The notes below the pieces were generated by a model. The model saw only the letters and a program-made list of their open reading frames with translations. It searched no databases and was not told the DNA's origin. Positions 21,994 to 35,222 of a DNA stretch of 64,000 nucleotides are shown one piece after another. The number at the start of each line of letters is the position of its first letter. The stretch's first letter is position 1. The stretch spans positions 248,001 to 312,000 of the forward strand of contig CP137325.1 of the NCBI GenBank assembly GCA_033182465.1, in the 5' to 3' direction. The DNA comes from Sanghuangporus weigelae (taxonomy: Eukaryota; Basidiomycota; Agaricomycetes; Hymenochaetales; Hymenochaetaceae). Made by a program: the position numbers and the translations under genes.

Positions 21994-24543
21994 TCATCTA
22001 CGTTTGAAGACGAGAGGGACACGGACGGGTCTATGTCGATGTAGTATTATTATGAACAAACAGCACGAATGAATGATCACGAACGGAATACTCACGTAGA
22101 CGTAATCCCCGCCTTCACTTTCAACAAACGCTCTCTCCTCTGCTCAGACGTCTCACCAGCAAATTGCGGTTCTTCTTTCACCTCAACCTGGTAACGTGCC
22201 ATTAGGACAGCGAGGATCGCAAGCGACTCAGTCTCGGAGAATCTGATGTATGTATGAGGTCAGTCACGGTGAAACGACGAAAGGAGACGGAAGAGAACGT
22301 ACCGCCGACCTATGCAAGAACGTGCTCCTCCGCTGAACGGAAGGAAGGCATCGCGTGGCCAGTCCTCCATAAAGCGCTGGGGCCTGAATTCGTATGGATC
22401 CTTCCAGTATCGGGCTACAGACGATCGATAAGTACTTGCTTGATGATGTTCAAAACTTCAAGGCGGAGGGGGGGGGACTAACGATTATAATGCAATCCAG
22501 GCGTGTGCAGTGTAACACTCGCGCCCTTAGGAACGGGGACAACAATCTTCTCTCCTGCACTATTCGTTGTAACGAGAGTAGTGTCTTCCGCGCTCTTCTT
22601 GGGAATCGTCGCTACCTAGATGTAATATTATGGGGATGAGAAGGTGGTAGGCATTTTCATTAAGAGAATAAGAAAAGTACTGACCGGCGGAAAAAGTCGA
22701 AGAGTTTCATAAAAGACGCTGAACGTATGGAAGTGAGTAATCCGCAGTTGCTTACTACAGAGTCCAGATACTCACGCGAGAACGTATGATAAGGAACTCA
22801 TATCTTCATACGTCTACATTATAGCTCCGATCAGTCACAACGACTCCTCGATGACCAAAAATCACGCACAGGCAACCGTTTGTCAGGTAGAACTGACATG
22901 ATATGTCGGTAAATAATTTCCTGTTGATCCTGATACAATGCAAGAAGTCCCAATGTGAAACATAGGGTGTGGGCAGTAGTCTGAAATCATCCACAATCAT
23001 AGGTTCACAAACTCCGTCCCAAGTCAGCAAAGAGACGTTACATACCTCGTGTCCGGCAAGAAGGAATATGAAAATATTTCCTTTAGTCGAGCAACCAGTC
23101 AGGTTCAAAAATATATAGCGCTGATCGACAAGCTCGTACCAATGAGTTCACTGTCTTCGAGACGCGACTCGTTGCCCTCGGCTTCTGCCATGTTTGCATC
23201 AAGTAAGCTACTAAATAGATCGTGACGCTCAGGTTTCTTCTCCGCGTTCCTACGCTCGTCAATCATTTCCTGCATGTATTTCTGGGCCAATGTAACGAGT
23301 GATATTTTTCATTGACAAAGACTTATACGTACAGACAGATCCACCATCGCGGTGCGCACATTCCGCAGGCGCTGTGTCAAATTCAAAGACCAGGCCGGAA
23401 GGACAGTGGGCAAGATCATGTCGGTTGAGACAATGTGTAAAGCGTCTTTGAATGACATGTTGTGCCCCGGAGGAATCTTCAAGTCTTCTGCGAAAGAGAT
23501 TTTACGACCAAATCCTGTGAATAAGTGTAAGTTGTATAACAGCCTCCGATTGATATCGAGATTTTATACCTGCAGAACCGATTATAAGTAGTGCAATCTA
23601 GAGAGATCTATGAGATGAAGTTTGGCCTAGAATATTGGGAAAGACAGACCTGAAGTGTAACGTCTACGGCATGGTCAACTTCTACGACCTCCCTGTTCTC
23701 CCAAACATTGTCAATCATGTCCGTAGTTATACGGACTGCTTCATCCCAAACCAGCTTGTTATTCGGCTTCGAATGACAGCAGACGAGGCTCAATTATTTC
23801 GCATAAGTAGGAAAAGATTAAAATTAACCTCTGAGAACGCCGGGTTCGCAAGCTTCCTGTGCTTCTTCCATTCATCGCCTTCGGTGGCAACAATATTCCG
23901 ACCAAATTGTAGGACAAGTGTATATTGCTCAACGGGTTTCGGCCACTTTGAACGGGCGGACGTTATTTCCTATATGACAAATAATCCTCTGTTAAGCATA
24001 GTCCACAAAGCGAACAATTGGACGCCGCATGCACCTTAATTGCGCCGACGTCGGCAACATTGAGCATTACCCTAGCACGCGGCCATATTGAGACCTGATT
24101 TCAATTCGGCAAGTTAACATTCATTTGCCGGAGAAGGCCAGCGCTATACACGTACAGCTGTGTGAATATCCGCTCCAAAATACTCAAATTCTGAGATATC
24201 AAGTGCGAATGAGCATGATCCTCCTGAATCCAGTAAAAAGAAGAAATTGTGACATACCTTTGTGTTTACCGCGCCATGCATGGTTTCTTCCGGAGGCAAA
24301 CCCGGGTATGTAAACCGGAATGACATTTGAAAGAATGCTCGTCTGAGCAAGAATAAGGCGATATCCTGGGAGATTTCTAACCCAGCATCCAAAGCAACTC
24401 TCTCAACAATACATGGAAGAAGAAAAAAGACCAAGAACGTACCCAACTGCCTTCAGCGCTTTCCTATAATCAAGGATAAGCTGCAGAAGATACAGGGATG
24501 CCGAAGAGCCAATAAGTATCCATAATGTCGATGATTCAATCAT
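21994..24543 (-). CDS. Cytochrome P450 monooxygenase
   Basis: Seventeen exons: 24443-24543, 24258-24376, 24156-24190, 24035-24094, 23829-23969, 23650-23766, 23570-23597, 23333-23514, 23140-23281, 23046-23080, 22870-22980, 22776-22813, 22685-22718, 22483-22615, 22303-22414, 22096-22242 and 21994-22030. They join in frame to 523 aa. There is an N-terminal membrane anchor (LWILIGSSASLYLLQLIL), I-helix AGHETT near residue 320, ExxR as ETLR near 375 with RLFPP, a PERF-like FRPQRF, and the heme loop FLPFSGGARSCIGRR with the Cys ligand near 459. It is an ER-bound, CPR-dependent oxygenase of the basidiomycete class E type. The substrate and CYP family number cannot be assigned by eye. All introns are GT-AG, 51-69 nt, and the gene looks intact. 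Confidence 0.94.
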
Positions 24544-25066
24544 GTCGTTCTCTCCAGACCACACCGCTCAATACTCAGAGATGAAGAAAAGGAGAGGAAT
24601 GGATAATGTCTGAGAAAGACCTGAGTGCCATTAATAAGTGCTGATATCAGCGCCTGATCATGCCCCGAGCTTCTGAATGTGCCCACGGTGCCCATTTTTG
24701 CTGTATTCTCATAGGAGGAGATTTTGAGTTGTGATGTGGCCGGAGGTCTCGGATCGTGCGACGATGCGACGGATTCACACACACGTGTTCCGCATCGCGT
24801 GCCAAATTCGGATCTGTCCTTCTAATGATAGTTTTTGTCCCGCAAAATAAGCACATCTGACATAAGTCTGACCATTTATTCGAACACCCGCAACCCAAAT
24901 CGGCGAAACTACACAAAAAGCAAACCGCAAACCCTTGAACGAAAACAAAAATGTCGCCGAAGGTGACCCATAATCCAATCCGTAGCTAGTAAATTGAAAC
25001 CTTTGTATTATCTACCGTAACAATGCCTGTTACCATGCTCTATTGGTCCTCTTGGGATGGTCTAAC
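24544..25066. other. Intergenic region upstream of P450 gene
   Basis: About 520 bp with the P450 promoter and the 3' flank of the secreted-protein gene. No further gene was recognised. Confidence 0.55.
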
Positions 25067-25840
25067 TCAGAGACCCAAGATGCCCAAGATGCCGAGGAGG
25101 CCGCCCAATCCACCGCCGCCACTAAGAAGACCGAGCACAGTGGGCAAACTACGAGAAGAATTACGATCACCAGGTCTATGAACAAGGGAGATCGAAACTT
25201 ACAGAGAGCCGAGTAAGCCTGTGACGATGCCCAGGACACCAGGCAGCAGCGAGTCCAGGCCACTCAACAGTCCAGATGAAGACGAGTCAAGCAGGGAAAG
25301 ACGGTTGCCGAAGCTCGGAATGCTGCTGGCTGCGGGGTCATTGACCACACCACCGACGGTGGTTGCAACGTCCTGCCAGGTAGAGTGTTATTTTTGTCAA
25401 GACATCATTGTATAGTATTCCATAACCTACCCCCATAAGGTCCGAAATGAGCTGGGCGACATTAAACACACTCTGGCGTTTCTCAAGATTTCCTGGAAGA
25501 GAGCGAGTAGACAGGCCAACAAGCGAGGTAGTCGCATTGCTGAATGCCGAAATGAGCTGATCCATGAGCGGAATGATAGTCTCTTCAGTTGCCTGGTTGT
25601 TTGCTGTCAAGTTGCCTGGTAACAATTGTGGCAGTAAGCCATTCGTCCTTGCAAATGACTGTAATGTCGCGATAAAGACGTACTAATCTGCGGGAGAATC
25701 GTATCGACGGTAGACTTGAGGTCTGTGACCACTGCTTGGACAGAGGCCTCGTCGCGTTTCTCAACTACAGGCTTGGCGAGAGCAACACCGCCAAGGGTTG
25801 CAGTGAACACGAAGAAAGAGACGATGCGGGAGAACAGCAT
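25067..25840 (-). CDS. Small secreted protein, 197 aa
   Basis: Exons are 25684-25840, 25431-25615, 25203-25372 and 25067-25148. A clear signal peptide (MLFSRIVSFFVFTATLGGVALA) is followed by a Kex2-like KPVVEKR site and a second internal EKR. The body is rich in Ser, Thr, Leu and Val with no Cys, and the C-terminus is a Gly/Leu repeat (LGLLSGGGGLGGLLGILGIL). This resembles small fungal wall- or surface-associated secreted proteins, but I recognise no named family. The first ATG in frame is at 25840; the upstream extension of that frame lacks an ATG. Function unknown. Confidence 0.82.
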
Positions 25841-27685
25841 GTTGAAAGATGAGATGGGCACTTGAAAGTCTACCTGAGAGAATAAGAGTGAAGTAGTCTG
25901 TTGACTGATTTCTAGACAGCCAGCTCCGCCGAGGTTTTATACCCTTTCTGAGCCCTCTAATTTTTCGCATCTGATTAGAGACAATCCGAACCTGAATGAC
26001 AGTCGTCGGACTTATTCTGTCAGAGATGGGAAGCTGTAACAGCATGGCAGAGGTGTCATCAATAATGTTCTGGCAAGAGTACACGTGCAAATCGCACGCG
26101 ACGCTGAAGTTTGACCGTTCTGAGAATATCGATATGGATATGAGAAGAGAATAATAACGCAAGATTGCGCAAAAGCAGCGAAACTTGGGAAAATCTTCGC
26201 AAAACCGAGCCTCAAGCCTCTACTCCGATCAATTAGAAGGTATTCAGACGATCATGGTCTTTTCATTTGCGGCATTGTACCTGGCAGGACCTTTGAAAGC
26301 AACGCTGCAGAAGCATGCGAAGCACCTGAAAGCTCCACAGAGAATCGTTAGAAATCGTCGAAGGCTCAGCAGGGCGTCTAAAGGAGTCATCTAAGTACCA
26401 TTTTGAGAAAGGATAGAGGCCACAGCGCCCTTTGAACGAGGCACAGTGTCCATTTACCCGGCTATGATGTTTTGACGTAGTCCAAGCTTTGAACTCCGAC
26501 AGGATCCAGGGGTACAAAAGAAGGACAGCTTTTCCGTATTAACGACGCTCGAGAGCTTCGACAGAATTGAGACAGCCCATGGAAATTGCAGTACATAGCA
26601 CAAGGCATTTCGCGCATACGTCCGTTCCGGCAGTCTATCCTGAATCAGGAAGAAGTTCCTTGTCATATGAGTCTGAGGTCGAGTCTTTCGGATTATCAGA
26701 AGCATTTGAAGCAACTTACTTAGAAAGACGGCACCACTAGATTTGACTTCGGAAGAAATTTGTGTTAGCATTACCGGACCACCATCGGTCTCGACTCCGT
26801 TATGAATTTAGCCTCACCGGCAATCCCATCCGGTTAAACAAAGCCGAGTTCTCCCATCCTGGCCGGTGTGGCAATAGCCTACAAATTGACGTGGTACAGA
26901 ATTCTTTAAGAGTCCCCCAGACGATCCACGTCTACAATTGCAAAATGACAGATCATATGCACGAGGTTCTACAAGTTAAGGTACCTCCTTTCTGATGCTG
27001 TTCTGGTACTTGGATCCGTCAGGTTATCAGTTTATCAGCCACCCGAGCGCATGCTGGAAGCAGAATGATCCGGAGCTCTGGCAAACCCGATTTGAGCTCC
27101 AAAGGCCAACGTCAAAGTAGCGGTGCGCTCTATGAGTGAGGGCCATATGGTATCCAAGTTCCATAGGCAGAGCAGTATAAGGAAAGAAAGTTAGAAACAA
27201 GCCATTGAAGACGCCCTGGACTCCCGCATCCGCCGTGCCACGCATCAACCAGGCGAGTGGCTCGGAAACCAAGCGCTGCGAGATGGGGACATGAAAGTAA
27301 GTGGAAAGGTGCCTGAAGCTCACCAAACAAACATTCTGTTCGGTTTTCCCACGCCTTAAATACTACACCAAATTACAGTTTGCGGCCTGGCATTCTTCTT
27401 CAGAGTAGATAAACCTGCAAAGGTAACATTAAAGGCAGAATGAATAATCTTCTATCTAGCGATGACAGACAGAAGTAAACTAACATTAGATTTAGCAGTA
27501 ATTTCTAGATGTGAACTAGCACGGCGATAGCGAAGTGATAATGATAACTCTATCGGGACGGCTACTATAAAGCCAACGCCCGACGTCTAGCCAGGGCGAA
27601 ATTAAGTCTACGAATACGTTTTTTGGATCTATTGAGATTAAAAGGAGCATATAAAGCAGTCATTTAATATCTTCTTCATCGGCGA
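25841..27685. other. Long intergenic region without recognised gene
   Basis: About 1.85 kb. Several short minus-strand frames (26263-26771 and 27027-27330) show no motifs that I can place. It may contain decayed sequence. Confidence 0.5.
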
Positions 27686-29092
27686 TTACCAATCTATTTC
27701 TTCGGGGAAGAATTTTGCAATCAAGCCCTGGTAATACGGGCGTAACTTCTCGGCATCGCACGGCTCGTCGCTCTTGCTATATAGGTCGTATGGGTTGAAC
27801 GCACGAACAGCTTCGAGAGTCTTCCGATCCTTTTCGTTCATCAAATGAGCGTAAGCATTTTCCCGGTGCCATCTATACAGGGAGAACAAGAGGCTAGTGA
27901 GTGATGAAAGTCCAAGAACGGAAGGTGGAGCAAGCGGAGGAAGGGAGGACGTACGGGTAAAAGCTGTGGTACCGGATCATCGCGAGGCCTTCTTCGGGAA
28001 GACTGCTTTGGTCCTTTAGAACATGATACAAATACTATAGTTCACAGGATCTCGTATTAGCACGGAGGAAATTGGCAAGAAGTCCGACCAAACGACGCAC
28101 CTCATCATGACCCCATGAAAGCATAACATTCTCCATTCCACAGTTTGGCGTATAGATACCATATTTCGCGGAGTACACGGGATCATTGTAGTCCGGGTTG
28201 CTCTCAAACGTACCCGGATAGATGATCTTGTCTGAGTATGCACAGCCTACAACGAACGTGTCCTGTATGGCCAAGAAAGCACGGAAGTTCATTCAGTATA
28301 AGGTTCTCAAACGAGGCATTTTAATAGAGATTGACTCACTCCGACGACGTCCCATTGGCCGTCCGAACCGAAGAAGAAGAGCAGTTTACCCAAATCGTGG
28401 ACTAGACCAGTAACCTACGCATATTATTAATCTAGTTGTTTCCAATGCCGAACGGGATTGAGAACTCACCTGCATCCACTCCGGCTTGCCATCTTTTCGG
28501 ATTGCCTCTGCGGTCTGTAGAAGATGTTCGATTTGTGAAAGGCTCGTCTGTATGACCAAATGCGGTCAGTATGGATGAAAGATAGACACGCAGTCAATGT
28601 TAGACACGTACATCAGGATCCGATTCGTCGACAAGAGTGTTGAGTAGCTCTATCGCCTGCCAAACACCCATCCGGGCACGCTTCGTCTTCTTGAAGTCTT
28701 CGCGAGCTTTCAAGTTAAATGCAACCGTTTGCTTCTCTATACAGTTCGGCGCGGAGAAACAACTCATCCGTCAATAAGACCTCCTTTTAGGATTGAAGCA
28801 GTATGGAGCATACCATGCTGCTCCTTGTAGAAAGCCTTCACGCGATCGCACGCACTCTCATACTGGCGGAATGTATTCTTGTCTTTTTCAGAATCGAAGT
28901 TTGATTCTGAATTCCACTCCGAAGCTGAAGATTCCTTTAAGACTCCGGCTTTCAGCACATTCACTGTTGACGGAGCCGAAGTTCGTCAGTCAATATACAC
29001 ATGCTGAATATGACGAGGTACGAGAACGCACCTTCATCGATAGCATCTGATGTATCGTCGAGGACACGGCCACTTCGTGCAAGACCAGGCAT
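27686..29092 (-). CDS. MIOX: Myo-inositol oxygenase
   Basis: Eight exons: 29032-29092, 28814-28963, 28612-28736, 28470-28547, 28340-28414, 28101-28262, 27955-28034 and 27686-27872, giving 305 aa, the usual MIOX length. MIOX is a non-heme di-iron enzyme that cleaves myo-inositol with O2 to D-glucuronate. Landmarks are FYKEQHEKQTV, LLNTLVDESDPDTSLSQ (with HLLQTAEAIR), the HD-domain [46 protein letters not shown] and the late Asp in FNPYDLYSKSDEP. All iron-binding His and Asp positions expected from mammalian MIOX are present. The next gene on the same strand encodes an aldo/keto reductase that could act on glucuronate. Confidence 0.96.
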
Positions 29093-30865
29093 TGTGGTGT
29101 TATTCCGAGCTGTCAAGGGCGAAGGAAAGAAGTCGATGGAGAAGAGAAGCCGCGAGAGCGTGGAAGATCTAGAAAGAACGAGAAAAGAAGACCACCGGGG
29201 CAAGAGATGGTGGTGGTGATGAAAGGTAAAGCGGAGAGAGGGCTCTGACTCAGGCTTTGTGTCGATGAACTTTTTCTCCGTATATATATCTGCCAAAAAC
29301 TGAGTGCGGACGCCGATGCTGTGAAGATGCTCTGATCGCGGTGGCAAAGGGCACCTTTACATTATGCCCGTTACCAAATATTTCCACGTTATGGAGCAAA
29401 TTAATTACTCGTTTCAGTGGTCTGCAAATACCATTGAAAATACGGGATGCCGTGACTGCAAATACCATCGTTGGCAACAAGGAACATGACGCGATCAGGC
29501 TCCAGCCTGAAAATATGTAGATCCACAATTTTCTTCAGATCGTCTTTACCTGATTTGGGCTCGACGAATCCGCCAAGAGGCTCGCCTTTCGCCTGCCTTG
29601 CTGACCTCCTCGCTCGCTTGAAACAAACCGGAAGCAGTCAGGATGGGAAACGTTTAGATTAAAACATATAGATGGATGTCGTCTGTCACAGCGTATTTCC
29701 TATATATAACATAATGATAGTTCAGTATCATTTGTCATGACTGTTCCGCTACTGTCCGTCGGGCATGGGTGTCCTGGGTTCAAGCTCATGTCGACCTTCG
29801 GAAACCATCTTTGTTCAGGACACCTCCTTGGCCAACACAATTTCTAGATGCCCAGATTAATCCGATAACTTTATCGCTGATTCATTTCACGTAAACCTAC
29901 ACATACTCGAACCATTGATTTGTCTTTCCTCTGGCTCGGCCTTCGCGCGCACGCAAAGCTCTGAATGTATTTATCAGCGCACTAACAACGCCCCATGCAG
30001 ACACGAGTTTCCGAGACAACACTCGAAACAAGTATTACTGCCAGCTTAGGCTAGCCCTCGCAGGTAAGCAGCGTTCTTGCACTAAACAAATTCAAAAGCC
30101 TATCTTAAGAAGGCCGCGTCAGTCTAGATTTCTTCTGCATCAATCCGATCACCGATAAGTACAGGAAGATTTCTTTAATGATCACAAGGGCTGTGAAAGT
30201 ACTTAAATGCGGTTCGCCGAATTGTAAATGAAGGGACGGAGATGAGACTGCAGCTTTCCCTCAATCTGCCAATCTATAGCTCGCAAAATTTGTCGGTACT
30301 CCTTGTTATTCATATCCTGTGCTTGACATGAAAAGTTCCGCCGTCCCCGGAAAACTCCAAAGTCGTTCATTTCGGAAGTATAATCGTCCAGAACCTAAAG
30401 GTGCGGGAAACTCTGCGACGCCGCAATCCGACTGTACGCATTGTTCTGCGACAATCGGACTGCTTGAACGCACTTACCATCCATTGGTCGAGGTGCTTTC
30501 AATTCCCCAGGTTTCAATAAATTTATATAGCTCTCACACCTATAACAGAGAGCGCTGCCGTGCAAGGCGCGCAGACTGCGCGACATTGACGCACTGCCCG
30601 CACAACTCGGAAAACACCACTTAAGGGAATCTTTCTCCCATGACAACCATGTGGGCTGCACAGGTTTAAGGACTCGGAGACGGAAGATCAACACCGTGAA
30701 GTATCAAAATTCCTCCGATATTGACTTGATATGAATAGAAAGGTAGTCATTTGAGTTGAACCCTCTTTTCATTCATGTTGCGCCACACAAGAACCGATAA
30801 ATGGGGATTTCAGCAGAAGTCCGAATCAAAGGCAGCTTGATACACTAAGTACGCATATCGAATCT
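29093..30865. other. Intergenic region between AKR stop and MIOX start
   Basis: About 1.77 kb upstream of MIOX, presumably its promoter plus the reductase 3' flank. Open frames are short and unconvincing. Confidence 0.5.
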
Positions 30866-32296
30866 TCATGGCCAGTTATCAAATCCAAGATCAATCACTT
30901 CGTATTTTAGTCAGGACATACAATTCTTTGAGAGCAAGCACGAATAAGGCAACTCACCCCAAGGCGGTGTTATGAACCGTTTCTGTTTCCCTGCAGCAGC
31001 AAGTCCGTCCAGCGTTTCTACATCCTCCGCCGTGAGCTTTGGTACCGCAGCGAGGGTGCCAGTAAGGTTTGAGGAGATACGCGCAGGTGTGACAGACTTA
31101 ACTAGCACGACAATATCTTTCTTCGCTGTTCATATCGATACAATCAAGACCATCATGAAATCAGGTAATGTAAGAAACCGAAGTCAGGCGAAGCGACGTA
31201 CCGAGGTATGCAAGAAGAATGTGTGCGGGTTGAGCGTGATATTTCTTCGACAACCCTTGAACGAGTTCATCTGATTGCAGAGGAGAACCAGTAGATCCGA
31301 GAGGCGAGTAAGCCTGGGGCTGAATGCCTTTGGATTTCAGATAATCGAGAAGCTTATGTTGCGGGTTGTACAGATGTATCTCGAGCTGTAGGATTCATTC
31401 ATCAGGCCGCTAAGCGTTACAATTGACCCAAATCTTCGCAAAATACCTGATCGACTGCAGGAACAATGGTAGCCATTGGCAAGATTTCTTCGAGCTTCTT
31501 TTGTGAGAAGTTCGACACGCCGATTGATTTGGCTTTGCCTTGATAAGATCTGAGTGAGCAAAATATCATACAAAAATCGCTCTGCAAGTGGGAAGTATAC
31601 CTTTTTTGACCATCTCTTCCATCTGCTTCCAAGTTTCCGCGATAGACCATGAGTAGTCGACATCGCGCGTACCATCAGGAAGCGTTGGAAATTGCGGATG
31701 GTTGCCCTTAGGATTAAGAGGAACTGGCCAATGTACAAGGTAAACTTCACGCAATCACGTCAATGAGCAGAAACGCAGAGTTAGCAAAGAAAAGGAGATT
31801 CACGATCAAGATAGTCAACTCCGAGGTCGGATAGCGACTTGTCCAAAGCTTCTTCCACGCGAGAATGATACGTGCTCCACAGCTTACTCGTTATCTAAAC
31901 CATGGTCTAACTCAGAGGACTTCGTGAGAATACAGAGATACATGGGTAACTCACGAAAATCTCGGATCTAGGTACTCCAGACCTGCGAATGCCCTCTCCG
32001 ACTTCCTTCTCGTTTCCATAACCTCTGTAGGAAAAGACATCTATAATCTAGATTCACAAGACGAACTTGATGATGCACATACGCGGCGCAATCGATATGT
32101 CTATATCCTCCCTCCACGAGCGCATACCTAACGGCCTCAATAACCTCCTCAGGTTGTGATTTCCATGTTCCTGAAGACAGTCGATCATCAGTAAGCAAGG
32201 CCTCGAGGCGGGTCGACCATACTCACCAAAACCTACAATGGGGATCTCAGCGCCACTGTTGAGCTTCACCTTCGGTACGTCGACAGTAGACGGCAT
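30866..32296 (-). CDS. Aldo/keto reductase (GCY1/LarA-like)
   Basis: Nine exons: 32227-32296, 32083-32170, 31955-32024, 31804-31894, 31601-31744, 31447-31538, 31202-31385, 30958-31116 and 30866-30897, giving 309 aa. The AKR tetrad is visible: Asp and Tyr in HIDCAAGYGNEKEVG, Lys in ITSKLW, His in YLVHWP. Then come GKAKSIGVSNFSQKKLEEIL, the NADPH-side QAYSPLGSTGSPL, VKSVTPARISSNL, and the C-terminal PPWGVIDLGFDNWP. This is the fungal Gcy1-like group, which includes glycerol dehydrogenases and the L-glyceraldehyde/D-glucuronate reductases of uronate catabolism. Next to MIOX, reduction of glucuronate to L-gulonate is a reasonable inference but not shown by sequence. The gene looks intact. Confidence 0.94.
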
Positions 32297-33288
32297 GTTG
32301 GAAGCGGAGTAGTTTCGGCTTTCGAAAGCCCCAGGCTAAATACGAGTTCAGGTCTTGCGCGATCATGGCACATGCGAATCATGGCTCGCTCCGGTCGGGC
32401 CGTGACAACCACATTTGCGATGCAGGATAGCTTTCATGGATGACGGTAAACGACGGTAGCGAGATGATAGGTATCGTACCAGTTACTGTACGTTGTAATT
32501 TGAACAGATTCTGGACTGGAAGACGCAAGGGGTGATCGATGATTTCCCGTGTAGGCTTCGTCGATCGATCGTCGATCACTGGCACATCTGCATGCAATAA
32601 ACTCACCTTACAGTTTCCTCGACCATCAATTACAGAGTAATGAATACTTTCGACAGTCTCAGCTCTTCGTCTTTATCATGACGGATATTCAATGGAGGGT
32701 GCTCTCTGCTGGCTTCAGTATGGAAGGCGGGTGCCTACCTGCTACGCTCTGAACGTACCAACTGTAGTCTGGTTGCAAACAACCTCGACCTGTGGCAAAC
32801 GGCAAGCATGCTCTTCTTCATCGAAGTGGCTCTTTTACCATTTCAACCTTGTCGTAATACGATACCGCTCGGTTACTGCTGCTCTGCGGCGCACCTTTTG
32901 TTTTCGGGGCAATAGCGAATGCCTCACCATGCAATTCTCGAATATTCAATCAACTCGGTGCCTCGAGGGCCTGGCTGATGTGCCGTGTATTTTTGAAAGG
33001 TTGCTTGTACGGATGACCAAGTCTGTGTTCTTGGTCGTGTAGTCGTATCGCGGTACGTTTTGCAATAAATTATGTTGAACTGACACAGGAGAGGAACGCA
33101 AGCAACGAGATATGAATCTATGGCAGATGTTGGAACGCCATGATTGGTGACATTGGAATCTATCTTCGTGAGAGTTTTACTCTGGGGTTGAAGTAATAGT
33201 AATGTATTCCGTTTGCCCTTTCCATGAAACTTTTGTCAACAACGTTGAAGAACTGAACTACCATAAGGCACGACCAGCCCGTCAGTGT
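32297..33288. other. Intergenic region between AKR and transporter relic
   Basis: About 1 kb with the AKR promoter; no gene was recognised. Confidence 0.5.
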
Positions 33289-34631
33289 ATATTCCATCCT
33301 CGTCGCGCTCATGGCCTCGATCGGAGGCTTCCTCTTCAGATATGACATGAGGCAAATATCCGGTAAGCGCATCGTTGTCTGTGACTTCATGCAGTCCATA
33401 AACAAGTTTTCTAGATATCCTCCTTATACACGATTTTGAGATGTGATTTGCTCAATGCGAAACGGGAGAATGCTCGTTCAATGGCGTCCGAAACGGTCTT
33501 GTCGTCAGTCTACTCAGCATAGGCACGTTTATGGCTGAGCTCATGGGTGCTCAGTGAGTACTGTCTCTAAAAATCCAAAGTATGCTAACTCACGACACTC
33601 GTAGTGTCGCTGTTTACTTCGGTCTGTATGACGCGACGTCTGCTGAGCACTGTGCTCATTATCGGAATCATCGTCCAAATCACATCTTTTGCTGCATGAT
33701 ATCAATTCGCTCTAGAGCGTCTCGTCACTGGTTTTAGCGTCGGTGCATTATCCACAGCTGTGTCCACAATTACGGTCTTCGGCATTGGAATTGTCTTTGC
33801 GCTCCTTCTTAGTATAGGAATATGTTTCATGCCCCACTTGCCTTTGGACTGCTCGTCATGGCGTTATAGGAGAATCACGAGAAGCCATCGCGGTAGTATC
33901 CGTGGATCGCGTCAGGACCACTCCATCGTCGATACGGAAATGGAGGAAATTCTACAAGGTATCGAATATGGGGAGGGCGGCGTTGACAAGGACCGCATCG
34001 TTCAGAGCGAACTGAAGCGGAAGAGTGGTGCGAAAACCATCAGTCAAGCTAGAAAAAGTGCTGGCCCAAGTGTTTCAAGGGTGATCGTCGTGGAACGCCT
34101 TGTCTCAGCTACGAAATGCTTCTCAGTATGACTCTTATGATCTGACAATGACTTACTGGCGCGAGTTTCTTGTGTGCTTTCCTATCTACCCCTTCATCAC
34201 TCGTGCTGATTTTCACATAGATTCTACTACGGCACAACAATCTTCCAATCCATCTGTATTTCAGATTCGTTCGTCACTCAGATCATCCTCGGTGTGGTGA
34301 ACTTTTCTGCACATTTCTTGGGCCACATGTCTTGGAGCACCTCGTGCGCTGTGTTCCGCTAATTCTTAGCCGAGTATGACAGAGCCTTTGGTTGTTTGTC
34401 TTTGAGTCTGCTGATACTGCGAGGCCTCCGATGGAATACGTAGGCATCGGGAAATTGATGATTGTCTGCTTATGCATGTTTAACCTTGGTTATGCCCCAA
34501 CTTGGTAGTTTTGTAAACTAATGATGCTACGGCGCTTTGTAACTGAAGCCTAAATTATCACAAGCGAGACTTTCCTGACGCACTCATGCGCGAAAAAGCC
34601 AGCGCTCTCAACTGCCTCGAACTGGCTCTGG
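33289..34631 (+). pseudogene. Sugar (hexose-type) MFS transporter relic
   Basis: Collinear pieces of a fungal sugar transporter are visible. YSILVALMASIGGFLFRYD and QISG lie at about 33289-33362. FNGVRNGLVVSLLSIGTFMAELMGA is at about 33478-33550. RRLLSTVLIIGIIVQITSF followed by YQFALERLVTGFSVGALSTA is at about 33630-33760. [10 protein letters not shown] and [16 protein letters not shown] are at about 34226-34305, and ALSTASNWLW is at about 34600-34630. The pieces lie in different frames, and in-frame stops interrupt the WYQFA position (reads CATGATATCAATTC near 33700). The first motif carries FRYD for the usual FGYD. It is a decayed host transporter next to the inositol catabolic pair, on the opposite strand. 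Confidence 0.8.
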
Positions 34632-35222
34632 GTACGTTGGGCTTCTTTACCTTGTATTTATCGCCTAACTCAAAGGTCGAATCCATAGAACTTCCTCATT
34701 TCTTTCTTTACACTTCCGAAGCACTCATTCCCTTGTCGATCTCTCGTAGACGTCACGGTAAACGTGACTGGACATCTCCCAAACACAGCCACCGCGAGCA
34801 AGCCGGAGGTGAAGGGAAGCAAACTAAGCTTGTATCCTTGTCGAGGCACAGCGATCCTAGTCCTGGTATCCGCCATCGGGTTTGAGCTTGATGGCTACGG
34901 GGAAGACGACAGGCACTTCACTAGTACTAGCAGTGTCGGATCATCCGTTTTGTCGCTATTTTCAATGAAGAATATCTTTGAGAACAAAATAGAAATAGAA
35001 AAGGGAGGTTAAATGAAGTCCTTCGACCTTACCGATGTGCAATATATGTATTTTGTGCATGCAATTACTCTGTTTTATGATTTTTTCCACATCGGCTTTC
35101 ATTTGAATAAAACAAACTAATAGATATCGACGACAGAATCGTTGAAAGGTTATACAAAAAGATACATCCGTCCTAAATATATGTAAACATTGAGAAACAA
35201 ACCGCTCCTAGGCGTAGCTCAA
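34632..35222. other. Intergenic region
   Basis: About 590 bp between the transporter relic and a DUF6699 gene; no gene was recognised. Confidence 0.5.

Noticed and set aside
27027-27330. Two overlapping minus-strand frames as a gene fragment
   Set aside because: No family similarity recognised; the frames overlap each other and both may be chance.
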